The position numbers and the translations under genes were made by a program. Of a DNA stretch of 64,000 nucleotides, positions 52,879 through 62,416 are shown piece by piece. The notes under the pieces are model-generated. The model saw nothing but the letters and a program-made list of their open reading frames with translations. It made no database searches and was not told where the DNA came from. Position 1 is the first letter of the stretch. Each line of letters opens with the position of its first letter. The stretch is from Luteibacter pinisoli (GTDB taxonomy: Bacteria; Pseudomonadota; Gammaproteobacteria; Xanthomonadales; Rhodanobacteraceae). The DNA lies in the NCBI RefSeq assembly GCF_006385595.1, contig NZ_CP041046.1, positions 1,984,001 to 2,048,000 of the forward strand, in the 5' to 3' direction.

Positions 52879-54636
52879 ATGTACATCCGTGCCATGCCGT
52901 CCTTAATGTCGCAGGTAGACCAGGCATTGGCCCTGGTCTTCCAGACTCTTTCTTTGCCCGTCGAATTAGCCCGTGCGGAGCCGTCCGCGCGGCCTGAGCT
53001 GGGTGATCTGCAGTGCAATGCGGCGCTGGCCGCCGGCCGGCTGGTCCGCAAGCCGCCACGTGCCATCGGCGAGGAGATCGCCGCCTCGCTGCGCGGCGAT
53101 CCCCGCTTTGCTGCCGTGGAAGTCGCCGGCCCCGGTTTCGTGAACCTGCGCCTGTCCGATGCCTTCCTGGCGGAGGTGGCGGCCGCCACCCTGGCCGATC
53201 CCCGGTTGGGCGTGAGCGATGAGGGGCAGGGTAGCCTCGTGGTCCTGGATTTTGGTGGTCCTAACGTCGCCAAGCCGTTGCACGTGGGGCATCTGCGCTC
53301 GCTGGTGCTGGGCGAGAGCCTGCGCCGGATCCTCGGCGCATTGGGCTGGCGGACGCATGGCGATGCGCACCTGGGTGACTGGGGCCTGCAGATGGGGATG
53401 CTCAGTGCTGCCATTCGCCGCGAGGCGCCAGGCCTGGCCTACTTCACGGGGGCGGGGTCTTACCCCGCCGAGGCACCTGTGACGCTGGATGAACTCGAGC
53501 GGCTATACCCGGAAGCGGCCGCCGCGAGTCGCGATGATCCGGCGCGGATGGCCGAGGCGCGCGCGGACACGGCGGCGCTGCAAGCGGGCGACCCCGGCCT
53601 CATGGCGCTGTGGCGCAACCTGCGCAAGCTCAGCGTCGATGCGCAGGCCAGGGACTTCGCCTTGCTCGATGTGCACTTCGATGCGCTCGATGGCGAGAGC
53701 GATGTCCGCGATGCGGTCGCGCCGCTCGTTGCCGATTTCCGTGCGCGTGGCGTGGCCCGCGAAAGCGAAGGCGCCCTGGTAGTGGATGTGGCGTTGCCCG
53801 GCGACACGCACGAGGTGCCGCCGTTGCTGCTCGCCAAGAGCGATGGTGCCGCCCTGTATGCCACCACGGACCTTGCCACGTTGCAGGCTCGTGCCGCGAT
53901 GCCCGGGCTGGCGAAGGTCGTGTATGTGGTGGACCAGCGCCAGGCGCTGCACTTCGAGCAGGTCTTCCGCGCGGCACGTCGCGGCGGCATCGCCGCCGGC
54001 GTCGAGCTGGTGCATGCGGGCTTCGGCACGGTGAACGGCAAGGACGGCAAGCCCTTCAAGACCCGCCAGGGCGGTGTCGCGCGCCTGCGCGACCTGCTCG
54101 ATGAGGCGGTGGAACGTGCGCGTGAGCGCGTGGATGGATCCGATCGCGTGGACGCCAGCGAGCGGGAAGCGCTCGCGCGGATGATCGGCAGCGCCGCGGT
54201 GAAGTTCGCCGATCTGTCAGGCGACCGGCTGTCGGGCTACGTGTTCGATGCGGAGCGGCTGGTGGCGTTTGAAGGCAAGACCGGCCCATACCTGCAGTAC
54301 GCGGTGGTCCGCATGCGTTCGGTACTCGAAAAGGCCCACGACACACCGGCAGGCGCTCCGTATGCCGTGCAGCCTGCCGAACGCGAGCTGGTGCTCGCGT
54401 GCCTGGCGTTCGGCGACAAGGTCAGCGAAGCGGCGCACCTGCTTCAGCCCGGTGTCCTCGCCGGTTGGGCCTATGACATCGCCCAGCGCTTCAGCCGCTT
54501 CTACGACCGCTGCCCGATCCTGCGCGAACCCGACGACGCCGTTCGCTCACACCGCCTGGGCATCTGCCAGCTCACCCTGGCGGTGTTGGAGCGCGCGCTG
54601 GACCTGCTGGGCATCGATGTCCCGACGCGAATGTAG
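52879..54636 (+). CDS. argS: Arginyl-tRNA synthetase
   Basis: About 585 residues, class Ia synthetase charging tRNA-Arg. An N-terminal additional domain (GDLQCNAALAAGRLVRK), the HIGH-type signature (NVAKPLHVGHLRS), GKDGKPFKTRQGG in the KMSKS position (as in E. coli ArgS), and the DALR anticodon-binding domain (YLQYAVVRMRSVLEKA, then FYDRCPIL). No clear ribosome-binding site marks the start: 52855, 52879, 52894 and 52906 are all possible in frame. The end is convergent with the AhpD-like gene. Confidence 0.92.
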   Translation: MYIRAMPSLMSQVDQALALVFQTLSLPVELARAEPSARPELGDLQCNAALAAGRLVRKPPRAIGEEIAASLRGDPRFAAVEVAGPGFVNLRLSDAFLAEVAAATLADPRLGVSDEGQGSLVVLDFGGPNVAKPLHVGHLRSLVLGESLRRILGALGWRTHGDAHLGDWGLQMGMLSAAIRREAPGLAYFTGAGSYPAEAPVTLDELERLYPEAAAASRDDPARMAEARADTAALQAGDPGLMALWRNLRKLSVDAQARDFALLDVHFDALDGESDVRDAVAPLVADFRARGVARESEGALVVDVALPGDTHEVPPLLLAKSDGAALYATTDLATLQARAAMPGLAKVVYVVDQRQALHFEQVFRAARRGGIAAGVELVHAGFGTVNGKDGKPFKTRQGGVARLRDLLDEAVERARERVDGSDRVDASEREALARMIGSAAVKFADLSGDRLSGYVFDAERLVAFEGKTGPYLQYAVVRMRSVLEKAHDTPAGAPYAVQPAERELVLACLAFGDKVSEAAHLLQPGVLAGWAYDIAQRFSRFYDRCPILREPDDAVRSHRLGICQLTLAVLERALDLLGIDVPTRM

Positions 54637-54639
54637 CGG

Positions 54640-54658
54640 CGAAGGCGTTATGCCTTCG
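54640..54658. terminator. Weak hairpin between convergent genes
   Basis: CGAAGGC, GTTAT, GCCTTCG: a 7-bp stem with a 5-base loop between argS and the AhpD-like gene, overlapping the last codons of the latter. No T tract on either strand, so its role as terminator is doubtful. Confidence 0.3.
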
Positions 54659-54992
54659 GGCTGTACGCCTCAACCGCATCCATGACGCGTGCCGAGTAGA
54701 CCAGGGCCGCACCCGCATTCATCGCGATCGCCACGCCCAGCGCTTCGCTGATCTCCTCACGACTGGCGCCCGCCTTCAGGGCGGCGTCGGTATGCACGGT
54801 GATACAGCCATCGCAACGCGTGGTGACAGCGACGGCGAGCGAAATCAGTTCACGCGTCTTCGCGCCGAGCTGGCCTTCCTTCGCATTCGCGGCCGAAAGC
54901 GTCTGGTAACCCTTCAACGTATCCGGGCTCAGCTTGCCGATCTCGCCGATACGGCCCATGAGCTCTTTCTTATAAGCAACCCAGTCAAGCAT
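54648..54992 (-). CDS. Carboxymuconolactone decarboxylase family (AhpD-like) protein
   Basis: 114 residues from ATG 54992 (GGAG upstream; MLDWVAYKKELMGRIGEI). The family motif is present as RCDGCITVHTDAALKAG, with the paired Cys and His (CxxC-x3-H variant) of AhpD-like alkylhydroperoxidases. A small all-helical protein, usually a homotrimer, probably a thiol-dependent peroxidase-type protein. Confidence 0.88.
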   Translation of the reverse strand: MLDWVAYKKELMGRIGEIGKLSPDTLKGYQTLSAANAKEGQLGAKTRELISLAVAVTTRCDGCITVHTDAALKAGASREEISEALGVAIAMNAGAALVYSARVMDAVEAYSPKA

Positions 54993-55222
54993 GTCCGTGA
55001 CTCCATCAAGACGGCAGCGCGGCATGCGCTGCCCATGGAGATAGTTTGGCACCGGCCCGTGGGCCGCTAAATGCTCAAATGACGCGTGTTTTGGCGGATT
55101 CGTCTCACCCACGTGGTTCCGGCCGATTCGGGGACAGGACGTCGCACCCCGCTGACAGCCGGCGGCGCCTCGCCGTGCCGCTGGTACGGTCGGGCGGTAA
55201 TTGACTACGAGAGGGAATTCTC

Positions 55223-55966
55223 ATGAACCAGCCGACCACGATGGCGGCACGCCTTGGCTGCTCGGACTGCGGCCTGCACGCCATTTGCCTGCCCGAGGGC
55301 GTGACCGAAGGCGGGCTTGCCCGGCTCGACCGGCTCACCCGCCAGCGCAGCACCTACCAGCGCGGTGATACCGTGTTCCGCCAGGGCCAACCCTTCAACG
55401 CGCTCTATGTCGTGCGTTCCGGCGCGGTGCGCGTCGCGCTGGGCGATGCCCATGGCGGCCAGCAGGTGCTCGGTTTTCGCCTTCCCGGTGAGATCCTCGG
55501 CATCGATGCCTTGCTCGACGACAGCCACCGCACCGACGCCACGGCGCTGGAGCGGACCACCATCTGCGAAGTGCCGTTCGACCGGCTCGAAGAGCTGTTC
55601 CACCAGGTCCCCGAACTGCAGCCGAAGATGATGCGCGAGCTGGGGCGCGAAGTGGCCAGTGCACAGGAACATGTGCTTGCCATGGGTCGCCAGCAGGCGC
55701 TCGAACGCGTGGCGATGTTCCTGCGCAGCCTGCTGGAGCGCTACGACAGGTTGTCGCGGCCTACCGACTGCCTGCGCCTGCCGATGGGCCGTAGCGACAT
55801 CGCCTGCTACCTCGGCCTGGCGGTGGAAACCGTGAGCCGGGCGTTGGGGCGCATGGAAGAGAACGGCGTGCTCTCCGCCAGCGGGCGTCACCTGCGGATC
55901 TTCCGTCGCGATCTGCTCGACGCGTTGTGCATGGTGGACGGCGTGGGCGATCGCCGAAGGAACTGA
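55223..55966 (+). CDS. fnr: FNR-type oxygen-responsive transcription regulator
   Basis: 247 residues: a Crp-like cyclic-nucleotide fold, a long dimer helix and a C-terminal winged helix (MGRSDIACYLGLAVETVSRALGR with the FNR-style E-x-x-S-R). N-terminal CSDCGLHAIC supplies three cysteines and TICEVPFDRLEEL the fourth, matching the four [4Fe-4S] ligands of E. coli FNR. It should therefore sense oxygen. GAGAGGG precedes the ATG. It lies 66 bases before an OmpW gene; ompW is a known FNR target in E. coli. Confidence 0.88.
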   Translation: MNQPTTMAARLGCSDCGLHAICLPEGVTEGGLARLDRLTRQRSTYQRGDTVFRQGQPFNALYVVRSGAVRVALGDAHGGQQVLGFRLPGEILGIDALLDDSHRTDATALERTTICEVPFDRLEELFHQVPELQPKMMRELGREVASAQEHVLAMGRQQALERVAMFLRSLLERYDRLSRPTDCLRLPMGRSDIACYLGLAVETVSRALGRMEENGVLSASGRHLRIFRRDLLDALCMVDGVGDRRRN

Positions 55967-56032
55967 GCGAGGTCAGGAAGCGACGGGCGCGAGGTTTTTA
56001 CCCTTTCGCCATCGCCCCCAAGGAGTCACCCC

Positions 56033-56638
56033 GTGCTTCATCTCAAGACCCTCGCCACCGCCTTCTTGCTCACCGCGCCGTTCGCGGCACAGGCGGCCGA
56101 TACGCCGTGGACGCTGCACTTTGGCGCCCACGTCGTCGATCCAAAGTCGGATACCGGCCAGCTCGCCGGCATACCCGCCCGCGTCAGCAAGAGCACCCGA
56201 CCCACCTTCAGCGTGGAATACCGGTTTGCGCCGGGCTGGACGGCCGAGCTGCTGGCCGCGCTGCCGTTCCAGCACGAGGTGCGCCTGGACGGCACGCGCG
56301 CGGTCAGCGTCAAGCAGCTCCCACCGTTGCTGGGCGTGAACTATCACTTCATGGAAGGGGCGAAGGTGTCGCCTTTCATCGGCGCTGGCGTGAACTACAC
56401 CTGGTTCTTCGACAAGAAAGGCCGCAACGCCCTGCAGGGCACGCACGTGCAGATGGAAAACAGCTGGGGCGCCGCCGGGCATGCCGGCGTGGATGTGCGC
56501 CTCGACGAGCGCTGGACGTTCACCGTCGACGCCCGTTACATCGACATCGACTCAAAGGTGAAAGTGAACGGTGCGCGCGTCGGCACCGCCCATGTCGACC
56601 CGTGGGTGTACGGCGCAAGCGTCGGCTATCGCCTGTGA
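56033..56638 (+). CDS. ompW: OmpW-family outer membrane protein
   Basis: 201 residues from a GTG start (AAGGAG nine bases upstream). Signal peptide MLHLKTLATAFLLTAPFAAQA, then an eight-stranded barrel: WTLHFGAHVVDPKSDTG, TFSVEYRFAPGWTAEL, PLLGVNYHF, SPFIGAGVNYTWFFD, FTVDARYIDID and terminal VYGASVGYRL. All are typical OmpW strand sequences. It forms a small hydrophobic-channel porin. Confidence 0.92.
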   Translation: MLHLKTLATAFLLTAPFAAQAADTPWTLHFGAHVVDPKSDTGQLAGIPARVSKSTRPTFSVEYRFAPGWTAELLAALPFQHEVRLDGTRAVSVKQLPPLLGVNYHFMEGAKVSPFIGAGVNYTWFFDKKGRNALQGTHVQMENSWGAAGHAGVDVRLDERWTFTVDARYIDIDSKVKVNGARVGTAHVDPWVYGASVGYRL

Positions 56639-56707
56639 TGCCTTCCGGGTCTTGTCCATGCCGCCTTACGTGCCGATACTCGCGACACACTCGCGCCTGA
56701 CGGAACC

Positions 56708-57628
56708 ATGGACGCACTGACCCGGATCCTCGACCTCGCCCGCGTGCGCGGCGCGCTAGACCTGCGTTGCCAGCTCGCGGGTGGCTTCAGCCTGGACCAC
56801 GCCGACGCGGCGCCGGGCGAGGCGCCGTTCCACCTGGTGCTTGCGGGTGAGGGCGTGATGGAGCTGCCCGGCAAGCGGGCGTTGCAGATGAAGGCCGGTG
56901 ACCTCGTCGTGCTTCCAAAGGGCACTACGCACCGAATCCGTGATGCCCATGGCGCGCGCACCCAGGCTCCGATCACGCTGGATACGTCCGGCCCACTGGC
57001 GGTGCGGCGGACGGAAGGTGAGGGCGAGGTGCTGGACCTGCTCTGCGGGCGTTTTGTCCACGCCCCTGACGCCGGCCAGCTGCTTTTCGCGAGCCTGCCC
57101 GATGTCCTGCACGCGTCGCTGGCGGACAGCCACGGCATCGCCACGCTGGAAGCCATTGTCGCCGTGTTCCGGGCGGAAGTGGGTGAGCTGGCGCCGGGAG
57201 CGCTCGCCGTCGTCACGGCGCTCAGCCAGGCGCTGCTGGTGTTTGCCCTGCGCGCCCAGCTGGCCCACGGGCTGATGCCGCCCTCCTTGCTCACCTTGCT
57301 TGCCGACCCGCGCCTGGGTCGCGCCATGCTCGCCATGCTCCGTGACCCGGCGCACGAGTGGACCGTCGAGTCCCTCGCGGCGCAGGCGGCGATGTCGCGG
57401 GCGACGTTTGCGCGGCATTTCGAAGCGAAGGGCAAGCAGTCGCCCCACGAAGTACTGACGTTGCTGCGCATGCACCTGGCGGCCGAGCTGCTTCGCCGTG
57501 GTGAACTCAACGCCGCCGCGGTGGCCGAGCGCGTCGGCTACCGTTCCGAATCCGCCTTCGGCAAGACCTTCCTGCGCGTGATGGGCCAGACGCCCGCGCG
57601 CTTCAGGCGCGACGCGCCGCCCGGCTGA
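56708..57628 (+). CDS. AraC-family regulator with cupin sensor domain
   Basis: 306 residues. The N-terminal part (RVRGALDLRCQLAGGFSLDH, then AGDLVVLPKGTTHRIRD) is the cupin domain of the AraC-binding cupin_6 group. The C-terminal part holds the two helix-turn-helix motifs (WTVESLAAQAAMSRATFARHF, then AAVAERVGYRSESAFGKTF). The ligand is unknown. It faces the S41 peptidase gene tail to tail with nine bases between stops. GACGCTG and CAGCGTC there form a 7-bp hairpin (57627-57647). Confidence 0.9.
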   Translation: MDALTRILDLARVRGALDLRCQLAGGFSLDHADAAPGEAPFHLVLAGEGVMELPGKRALQMKAGDLVVLPKGTTHRIRDAHGARTQAPITLDTSGPLAVRRTEGEGEVLDLLCGRFVHAPDAGQLLFASLPDVLHASLADSHGIATLEAIVAVFRAEVGELAPGALAVVTALSQALLVFALRAQLAHGLMPPSLLTLLADPRLGRAMLAMLRDPAHEWTVESLAAQAAMSRATFARHFEAKGKQSPHEVLTLLRMHLAAELLRRGELNAAAVAERVGYRSESAFGKTFLRVMGQTPARFRRDAPPG

Positions 57629-57637
57629 CGCTGCCGT

Positions 57638-59071
57638 TTACAGCGTCGTGATCCACCGTTCGAGCGTCGGGGTGTCCGCGAGGTCGCCGGGGTAGGGATG
57701 GCTGGGCACCAGCGGCACGTTATTGCCACGGGGGCGCCCGCGGTACACCTTCATCGCCACCGCCAGCTTGCCGTAGCCGCTGGGCAGCACGGGCGTGCGC
57801 ACATCCATGTACAGGGTATCGGCGCTGGTTTCCTCGCCCACGTGGATGGCACCGAGCGCCAGGAAGACGTCCGCCGCGTCCAGGCACGCCGAGGCGCAGC
57901 CGGCGTCCGTCACCATGTAAATCCGCGCATGCGTCCTGGGCGGCGCCGGCGTGGGCGGTTGGGGATCGTTGGCGCTGTGGTAGAAGGGTTTGTGTGCCTT
58001 CATCGCGGCGATGACACCCGCTCGCGTCGTCCGGATCCACTCGATGTCCGTGGCGGGCGTGCCCGGGTGCGATTCTTCCATCGCGAGGATCTCGCTGAGC
58101 CGGTCGACCACGCCGGTGGAGGCGCGCCAGTCGACGCTGGTGGAATTCACGTTGACCTTTTCAAACGCCTCCTTGCCCCAGAGCGCCTCGGCGATGCGCA
58201 TCGCCCACTCCGAGTTGCCCCCGGTGTTTCCGCGCAGGTCGAGGACCACGCGGGGCGCCGCCAGGATCGTCGCGCGCTGCGCCGTGACCTGCGCGATCAG
58301 CGGCGTCAGCGCCTTGGCCGCCGGATGGTCGAGATCGCCATCGAAGTCGCTGAGCGCGATCCACACCGTGCCATCGTCCAGCGTGCGCAGGCCAATGGGT
58401 TCCGCCGCACGGTGCCAGGCGGCGGGGAGATGGAGCTTGCCATCGGCGTCGGTGAACGGCCGCCACGCCAGGTCCACGTCACGCGGCTTGCCGTCCACCT
58501 CGAAGGTGCAGTGGCGCGGCCGCTGGATCCACGGATTGCCCGGGTCGATGAACAGGCGCGCGCCACGCACCACGCGCGTGGCGTGGAGATTCCAGCGCCC
58601 GTACTGGGTTCCGACGTTGCGGGCCGCCAGCGTCGTCGCGTCCACGCCGTCACAGGCGACAAGGCGCGCACCGTTGGGCACCGGCGCGTCGGCGGCGCGG
58701 GACACCACGCGCTGCACGTCGTTGCGGTCGAAGTTGGTCAGGAAGCCAGGCCACTGCAGGTCCAGCTTCGGTTCCTTCGCCAGGTCCGCGGGAGAGAACG
58801 CCAGGTGGCCGTCGTCGAAGCTGGCCGCATAGGCCTGCAGCGCGAAGCGGTAGCCGCCGTACGTCGTCGTGGTTTGCGCACGGGTGAGTGCGAGCTTCAG
58901 GCCCCTGTCGTTGGCCGCCGCGAAGCCGGGGTTCGCCGGGTCCACCGGGCCAGGATGGTTGCGTGCGATGTCGTCGTGCATCGCCTGCGCGTCCTTGCGC
59001 AGATCGCTGGCCCAGTCCTCGGCGTGAACGGGCAGTGCGATCAGCAAGGCGGCTGCTAGCAGGTGCTTCAT
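57638..59071 (-). CDS. S41-family peptidase, secreted
   Basis: 477 residues from ATG 59071 (AAGGA upstream) with signal peptide MKHLLAAALLIALPVHA. The C-terminal half holds the S41 core (VVLDLRGNTGGNSEWAMRIA, then ARIYMVTDAGCASACLDAADVF, the Ser of ASAC being the likely nucleophile, and LGAIHVGEETSADTLYMDV). A PDZ-like segment is not obvious. The substrate is unknown. It is upstream of the tiny CxxC gene on the other strand. Confidence 0.87.
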   Translation of the reverse strand: MKHLLAAALLIALPVHAEDWASDLRKDAQAMHDDIARNHPGPVDPANPGFAAANDRGLKLALTRAQTTTTYGGYRFALQAYAASFDDGHLAFSPADLAKEPKLDLQWPGFLTNFDRNDVQRVVSRAADAPVPNGARLVACDGVDATTLAARNVGTQYGRWNLHATRVVRGARLFIDPGNPWIQRPRHCTFEVDGKPRDVDLAWRPFTDADGKLHLPAAWHRAAEPIGLRTLDDGTVWIALSDFDGDLDHPAAKALTPLIAQVTAQRATILAAPRVVLDLRGNTGGNSEWAMRIAEALWGKEAFEKVNVNSTSVDWRASTGVVDRLSEILAMEESHPGTPATDIEWIRTTRAGVIAAMKAHKPFYHSANDPQPPTPAPPRTHARIYMVTDAGCASACLDAADVFLALGAIHVGEETSADTLYMDVRTPVLPSGYGKLAVAMKVYRGRPRGNNVPLVPSHPYPGDLADTPTLERWITTL

Positions 59072-59123
59072 GGGTCGTCCTTGAGGGTGTGCTGAGGGTG
59101 GATCGGGGGCGTATAACGGGGGC

Positions 59124-59270
59124 ATGAGTACCCCCGAATCCACCCCATGTCCGATCTGCCAGGGGGCCGGCGAGGTCACGTACGTCGACGAGGAAGTCGG
59201 CTGTCGCGTGACCTTGCCGTGCTGGGCATGCAGCCCGGCGCCCGCCCCGGCGGTTACATCTTGTAATTGA
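59124..59270 (+). CDS. Tiny CxxC zinc-ribbon-like protein (48 aa)
   Basis: ATG 59124 follows GGGGG and the frame runs 48 codons to TGA at 59268. The peptide holds two CxxC pairs, CPICQGAGE near residue 9 and CWAC near residue 33, with another Cys between them. This is the layout of a small zinc ribbon such as that of DnaJ. The last 17 bases overlap the end of the convergent TonB-dependent receptor gene. It is too short for usual gene callers. Coding status rests on the motif, start site and frame. Confidence 0.6.
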   Translation: MSTPESTPCPICQGAGEVTYVDEEVGCRVTLPCWACSPAPAPAVTSCN

Positions 59271-62175
59271 TGCCGAACATGATGGTGCGGCCGTAGGTGT
59301 CGAACTCCAGCGGGCGCTGGATCTTCACGTTGTTCGGCAGCGCCGAGGTCTGCGAGGTCTTCATCGGCGAATCCGTCAGGTTGTTCACCTGCAGCAGGAT
59401 CGACAGGCCGCTGTACGTCCCCTCCTGGAACTCGTAGCCCACCTGCATATCGGTCTGCTTGTCGGCCAGCACCGTGGTGTAACCGAGCTGGTCGAACAGC
59501 GCGACGGCTTCACCCGTGTACGACGAGCGGTAGCGCTCGGCCACGCGGAACGACCAGCCGTATTTCTCGTAGTACACGGCGGCGTTTGCCACCTTGCGCG
59601 AGAGGCCGGGCAGGGTGCTCGGGCCGCCGGGAATGCTGGACACCGCGCTGACGGGTAGCGTGCTGTTGGTCAGCGAGAAGTTGGCCTGCGCGCCGAAGCC
59701 ATCCAGCCAGGAGGCGATCAGCTTGCCTTCGATGCCGCCCTGCAATTCCAGACCCTGGATCTTGCCGCCCGTGCCGTTCTGCGGGGTGGTGAAGGAACCG
59801 ACCGTGCTGGTCGGGGTGAGCGTCGGGTTGTCGTTCACGTACTTCGAGAAGTCGTAATCGAGCACCGTCTCGTTGTAGATGTAGTTCAACAGGTTCTTGT
59901 TGAATACCGCGGCGGCCACGTAGCTCGCATCGCCAAAGTATTTCTCCCACGACAGGTCCGCACCCACGGCGATGTACGGCTTCAGCTTCGGATTGCCGCC
60001 GCTACCCGACCACAGCACCTGGCCCGCGGCCGGGCCGTCCTCGATCTGGGCCACGCCGGCGGACGTCGCCACCTTCTCGTCGTCGATACGGCCACGTGCC
60101 ATGGTCTTGGCCAGGCCGAAACGCACGAACTGCTTGTCGGCTACCTCGGCCACGATGTTGAGGCTGGGCAGTACCTTGGTGTACTTCGCGCCATCGGAAA
60201 TACGGCCCACCAGCGTGTCGCCATTGGTCTGCAGCGCGGTGGACGACTGGTCCGTGCGGACCACCTGCACGCCCATGTTGCCGGTGATGGGGATGCCGCC
60301 CGCATTGGTGTCGATATTGAACTTCAGGTAGCCCACCGGCACCTTCTCGCGCACCGTGTAGTTGCGGCTCCAGTCCGACTGGCCATTGCGCTGGGTGAGG
60401 TAGAACTGGCTGCCCAGCGCGTCCATCACGTTGTAATTGACCACGCCGGGGAAGCCGCCGTAGCTGAGGTCGGTGATGCCGCTCAGGAACGACGGGTCGA
60501 TCGGTGAGCCGTAACCCGGGACGTAGGTGTCGGCGTCCGAACCGTTGCCGTTGAGCCAGGCGAAGAATACGTCGGCGGACTTGGTCTTTTCACGATCGGA
60601 GTAGTTCGCGCCGAGCACCGCATCGCTGAAGATCCAGCCCACCGGGTGGGTCACTTCGAGGCGGAAGGCCTTGATGGTGTCCTTCTGCTTGTCGTACTCG
60701 TAACGGCCGTTGTAACCGTAGTTGTTCGGATCGGTGAACTGGACCACCGACGGGTCGGCAAAGTCAGTACCCGGCATGAAATCCGGGAAGTGCTCGTGCA
60801 CCGGCGTGGCAAAATCCGTGGAGCTGGTGGCGTTGCCGGGCAGGCCGGCAAACAGGTAGCCATCGTGCAGGCGGCGCTTTGACATCGAGTACGACGCGTC
60901 GGCGTTGATCGCCCAGCCGTTGCCGAAGTCGTACTGGTTGTTCCAGCCCGCGGAGAAGAGGTTGTCCTGTTCCTTCGTGTATTCGTTCTGCAGGATCGCC
61001 TTCAGGCCATCGATGTGGCCCGTGGTGACCAGCGGGTAGGGCAGGGTCGGCACGGTGCCGACATTGGAGTAAGACACATTGTCGGACGGGCTGCTCGACC
61101 ACTGCGCGCCGTTGAGGTGGGTCTTCTGGTCAAACGTGGAGTAGTACAGGTCCAGCGTGGAGTGGTAATGGTCGTCGGGTGCCCATTCCAGCACCGTCAT
61201 CAGGCCATTGCGCAGCTGGTTTTCCGACTTGGCACGCAGCTGCATGCCCTCCTGCGAGAGCACGTTGTCCGGGATGCCCGGGGTGTGCGGCGCGCCCCAG
61301 TTCGTCTCGGCACCCTGCGAGCCATTGTTGAGGCTCCACCACCAGGCCTGGTATTGCTTCTCCTGGATCGGCGAATCGAGCTGGGCAAAGCCCACGGCCA
61401 GGCCGAGGGTGTGGTCGAAGTATTGGTCGATGTACGAGAAGCTCGCGCGATGGCCGGTGTCGCCCACGCCACTGCCGTGGTTGAGGTTGCCGTTGTCCGT
61501 GGTCTCGCCGCGCAGGTTCACCGACATGGTGCGCTTGGGCTGGTCCAGCGGACGGATGGTGTGCAGGTCGACGGTGCCGGAGAGGCCCTGGCCGACGAGG
61601 GTGGCGTCGGGCGTCTTGTACACCGTGACGCCGCTGATCAGCTCGGACGGGTACTGGTCGAAGTCGACGCCGCGGTTCTCGCCGATGGTGGCCTGCTCGC
61701 GGCCGTTGAGCGTGGTGCCGACGAAGTCCGGCGACAGGCCACGGATCGAAATCTGGTTGGCGCGGCCGTCCACGCGCTGCGTGGCCAGGCCGGGCACGCG
61801 CGAGAGGCTCTCGGCGATGCTGCTGTCGGGCAGCTTGCCGATGTCTTCGGCGGAGATGGCTTCGATGATGTTGCTGGAATTCTGCTTCGCCTTCAGCGAA
61901 TTCTGGATCGATGCCTGGATGCCGGTGACGACCACGGCGTCGAGGTTGCTGATGCCGTCGGCGCTGGTGGGCTTCTTGGCTTTCGCGTCCTTTGCCGATT
62001 TTGCATTGGCGTCGGTGGGGGCCGGCTGCGTCGTCGGCTGGCTCGGGTTCTGGGCCTGCTCCTGCGCCTGGAGGGCGCCGGACGCGAGCAGCAGGGTCAT
62101 GGCGCACGCGGTCGCCAACGGGCGGTGGCGGGTGGCAGGCACGGCGAGGCCGCGCGTCGAATAGCGAAAATTCAT
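59254..62175 (-). CDS. TonB-dependent outer membrane receptor
   Basis: 973 residues: signal peptide (PLATACAMTLLLASGALQAQ), a Lys/Ala-rich spacer, TonB-box-like LDAVVVTG, plug domain (SLSRVPGLATQRVDGRANQI, SIRGLSPDFVGTTLNGREQA) and a 22-strand-type barrel ending YGRTIMFGINYKM. The sequence style is that of the large Xanthomonadales/Caulobacter receptors (TIGR01782-like, from memory), many of which import oligosaccharides or other nutrients. The substrate is unknown. It is monocistronic, with 241 bases before the divergent gene at 62417. Confidence 0.93.
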   Translation of the reverse strand: MNFRYSTRGLAVPATRHRPLATACAMTLLLASGALQAQEQAQNPSQPTTQPAPTDANAKSAKDAKAKKPTSADGISNLDAVVVTGIQASIQNSLKAKQNSSNIIEAISAEDIGKLPDSSIAESLSRVPGLATQRVDGRANQISIRGLSPDFVGTTLNGREQATIGENRGVDFDQYPSELISGVTVYKTPDATLVGQGLSGTVDLHTIRPLDQPKRTMSVNLRGETTDNGNLNHGSGVGDTGHRASFSYIDQYFDHTLGLAVGFAQLDSPIQEKQYQAWWWSLNNGSQGAETNWGAPHTPGIPDNVLSQEGMQLRAKSENQLRNGLMTVLEWAPDDHYHSTLDLYYSTFDQKTHLNGAQWSSSPSDNVSYSNVGTVPTLPYPLVTTGHIDGLKAILQNEYTKEQDNLFSAGWNNQYDFGNGWAINADASYSMSKRRLHDGYLFAGLPGNATSSTDFATPVHEHFPDFMPGTDFADPSVVQFTDPNNYGYNGRYEYDKQKDTIKAFRLEVTHPVGWIFSDAVLGANYSDREKTKSADVFFAWLNGNGSDADTYVPGYGSPIDPSFLSGITDLSYGGFPGVVNYNVMDALGSQFYLTQRNGQSDWSRNYTVREKVPVGYLKFNIDTNAGGIPITGNMGVQVVRTDQSSTALQTNGDTLVGRISDGAKYTKVLPSLNIVAEVADKQFVRFGLAKTMARGRIDDEKVATSAGVAQIEDGPAAGQVLWSGSGGNPKLKPYIAVGADLSWEKYFGDASYVAAAVFNKNLLNYIYNETVLDYDFSKYVNDNPTLTPTSTVGSFTTPQNGTGGKIQGLELQGGIEGKLIASWLDGFGAQANFSLTNSTLPVSAVSSIPGGPSTLPGLSRKVANAAVYYEKYGWSFRVAERYRSSYTGEAVALFDQLGYTTVLADKQTDMQVGYEFQEGTYSGLSILLQVNNLTDSPMKTSQTSALPNNVKIQRPLEFDTYGRTIMFGINYKM

Positions 62176-62416
62176 GGAGTTCCCCGCGTCTTGTGACGTT
62201 ATTTTTAGTGCGTCGAACGCCCCTCGTGCTCGCGGCGGCGAGGATGGGCGAGCGACACACGGCTGTCATCTGGCGGCGCAGCAGAAACGTGCGAAACGTT
62301 CATGTTTCATCCGTGCACGCGGCGCAAGAAATTGCGACTCACGTCCCAAAAGACACAGGCGCGCCGCACGGGGACGCGGCTAGCATCGGCGACACATCCA
62401 CCGGGAGGGGAACCCC

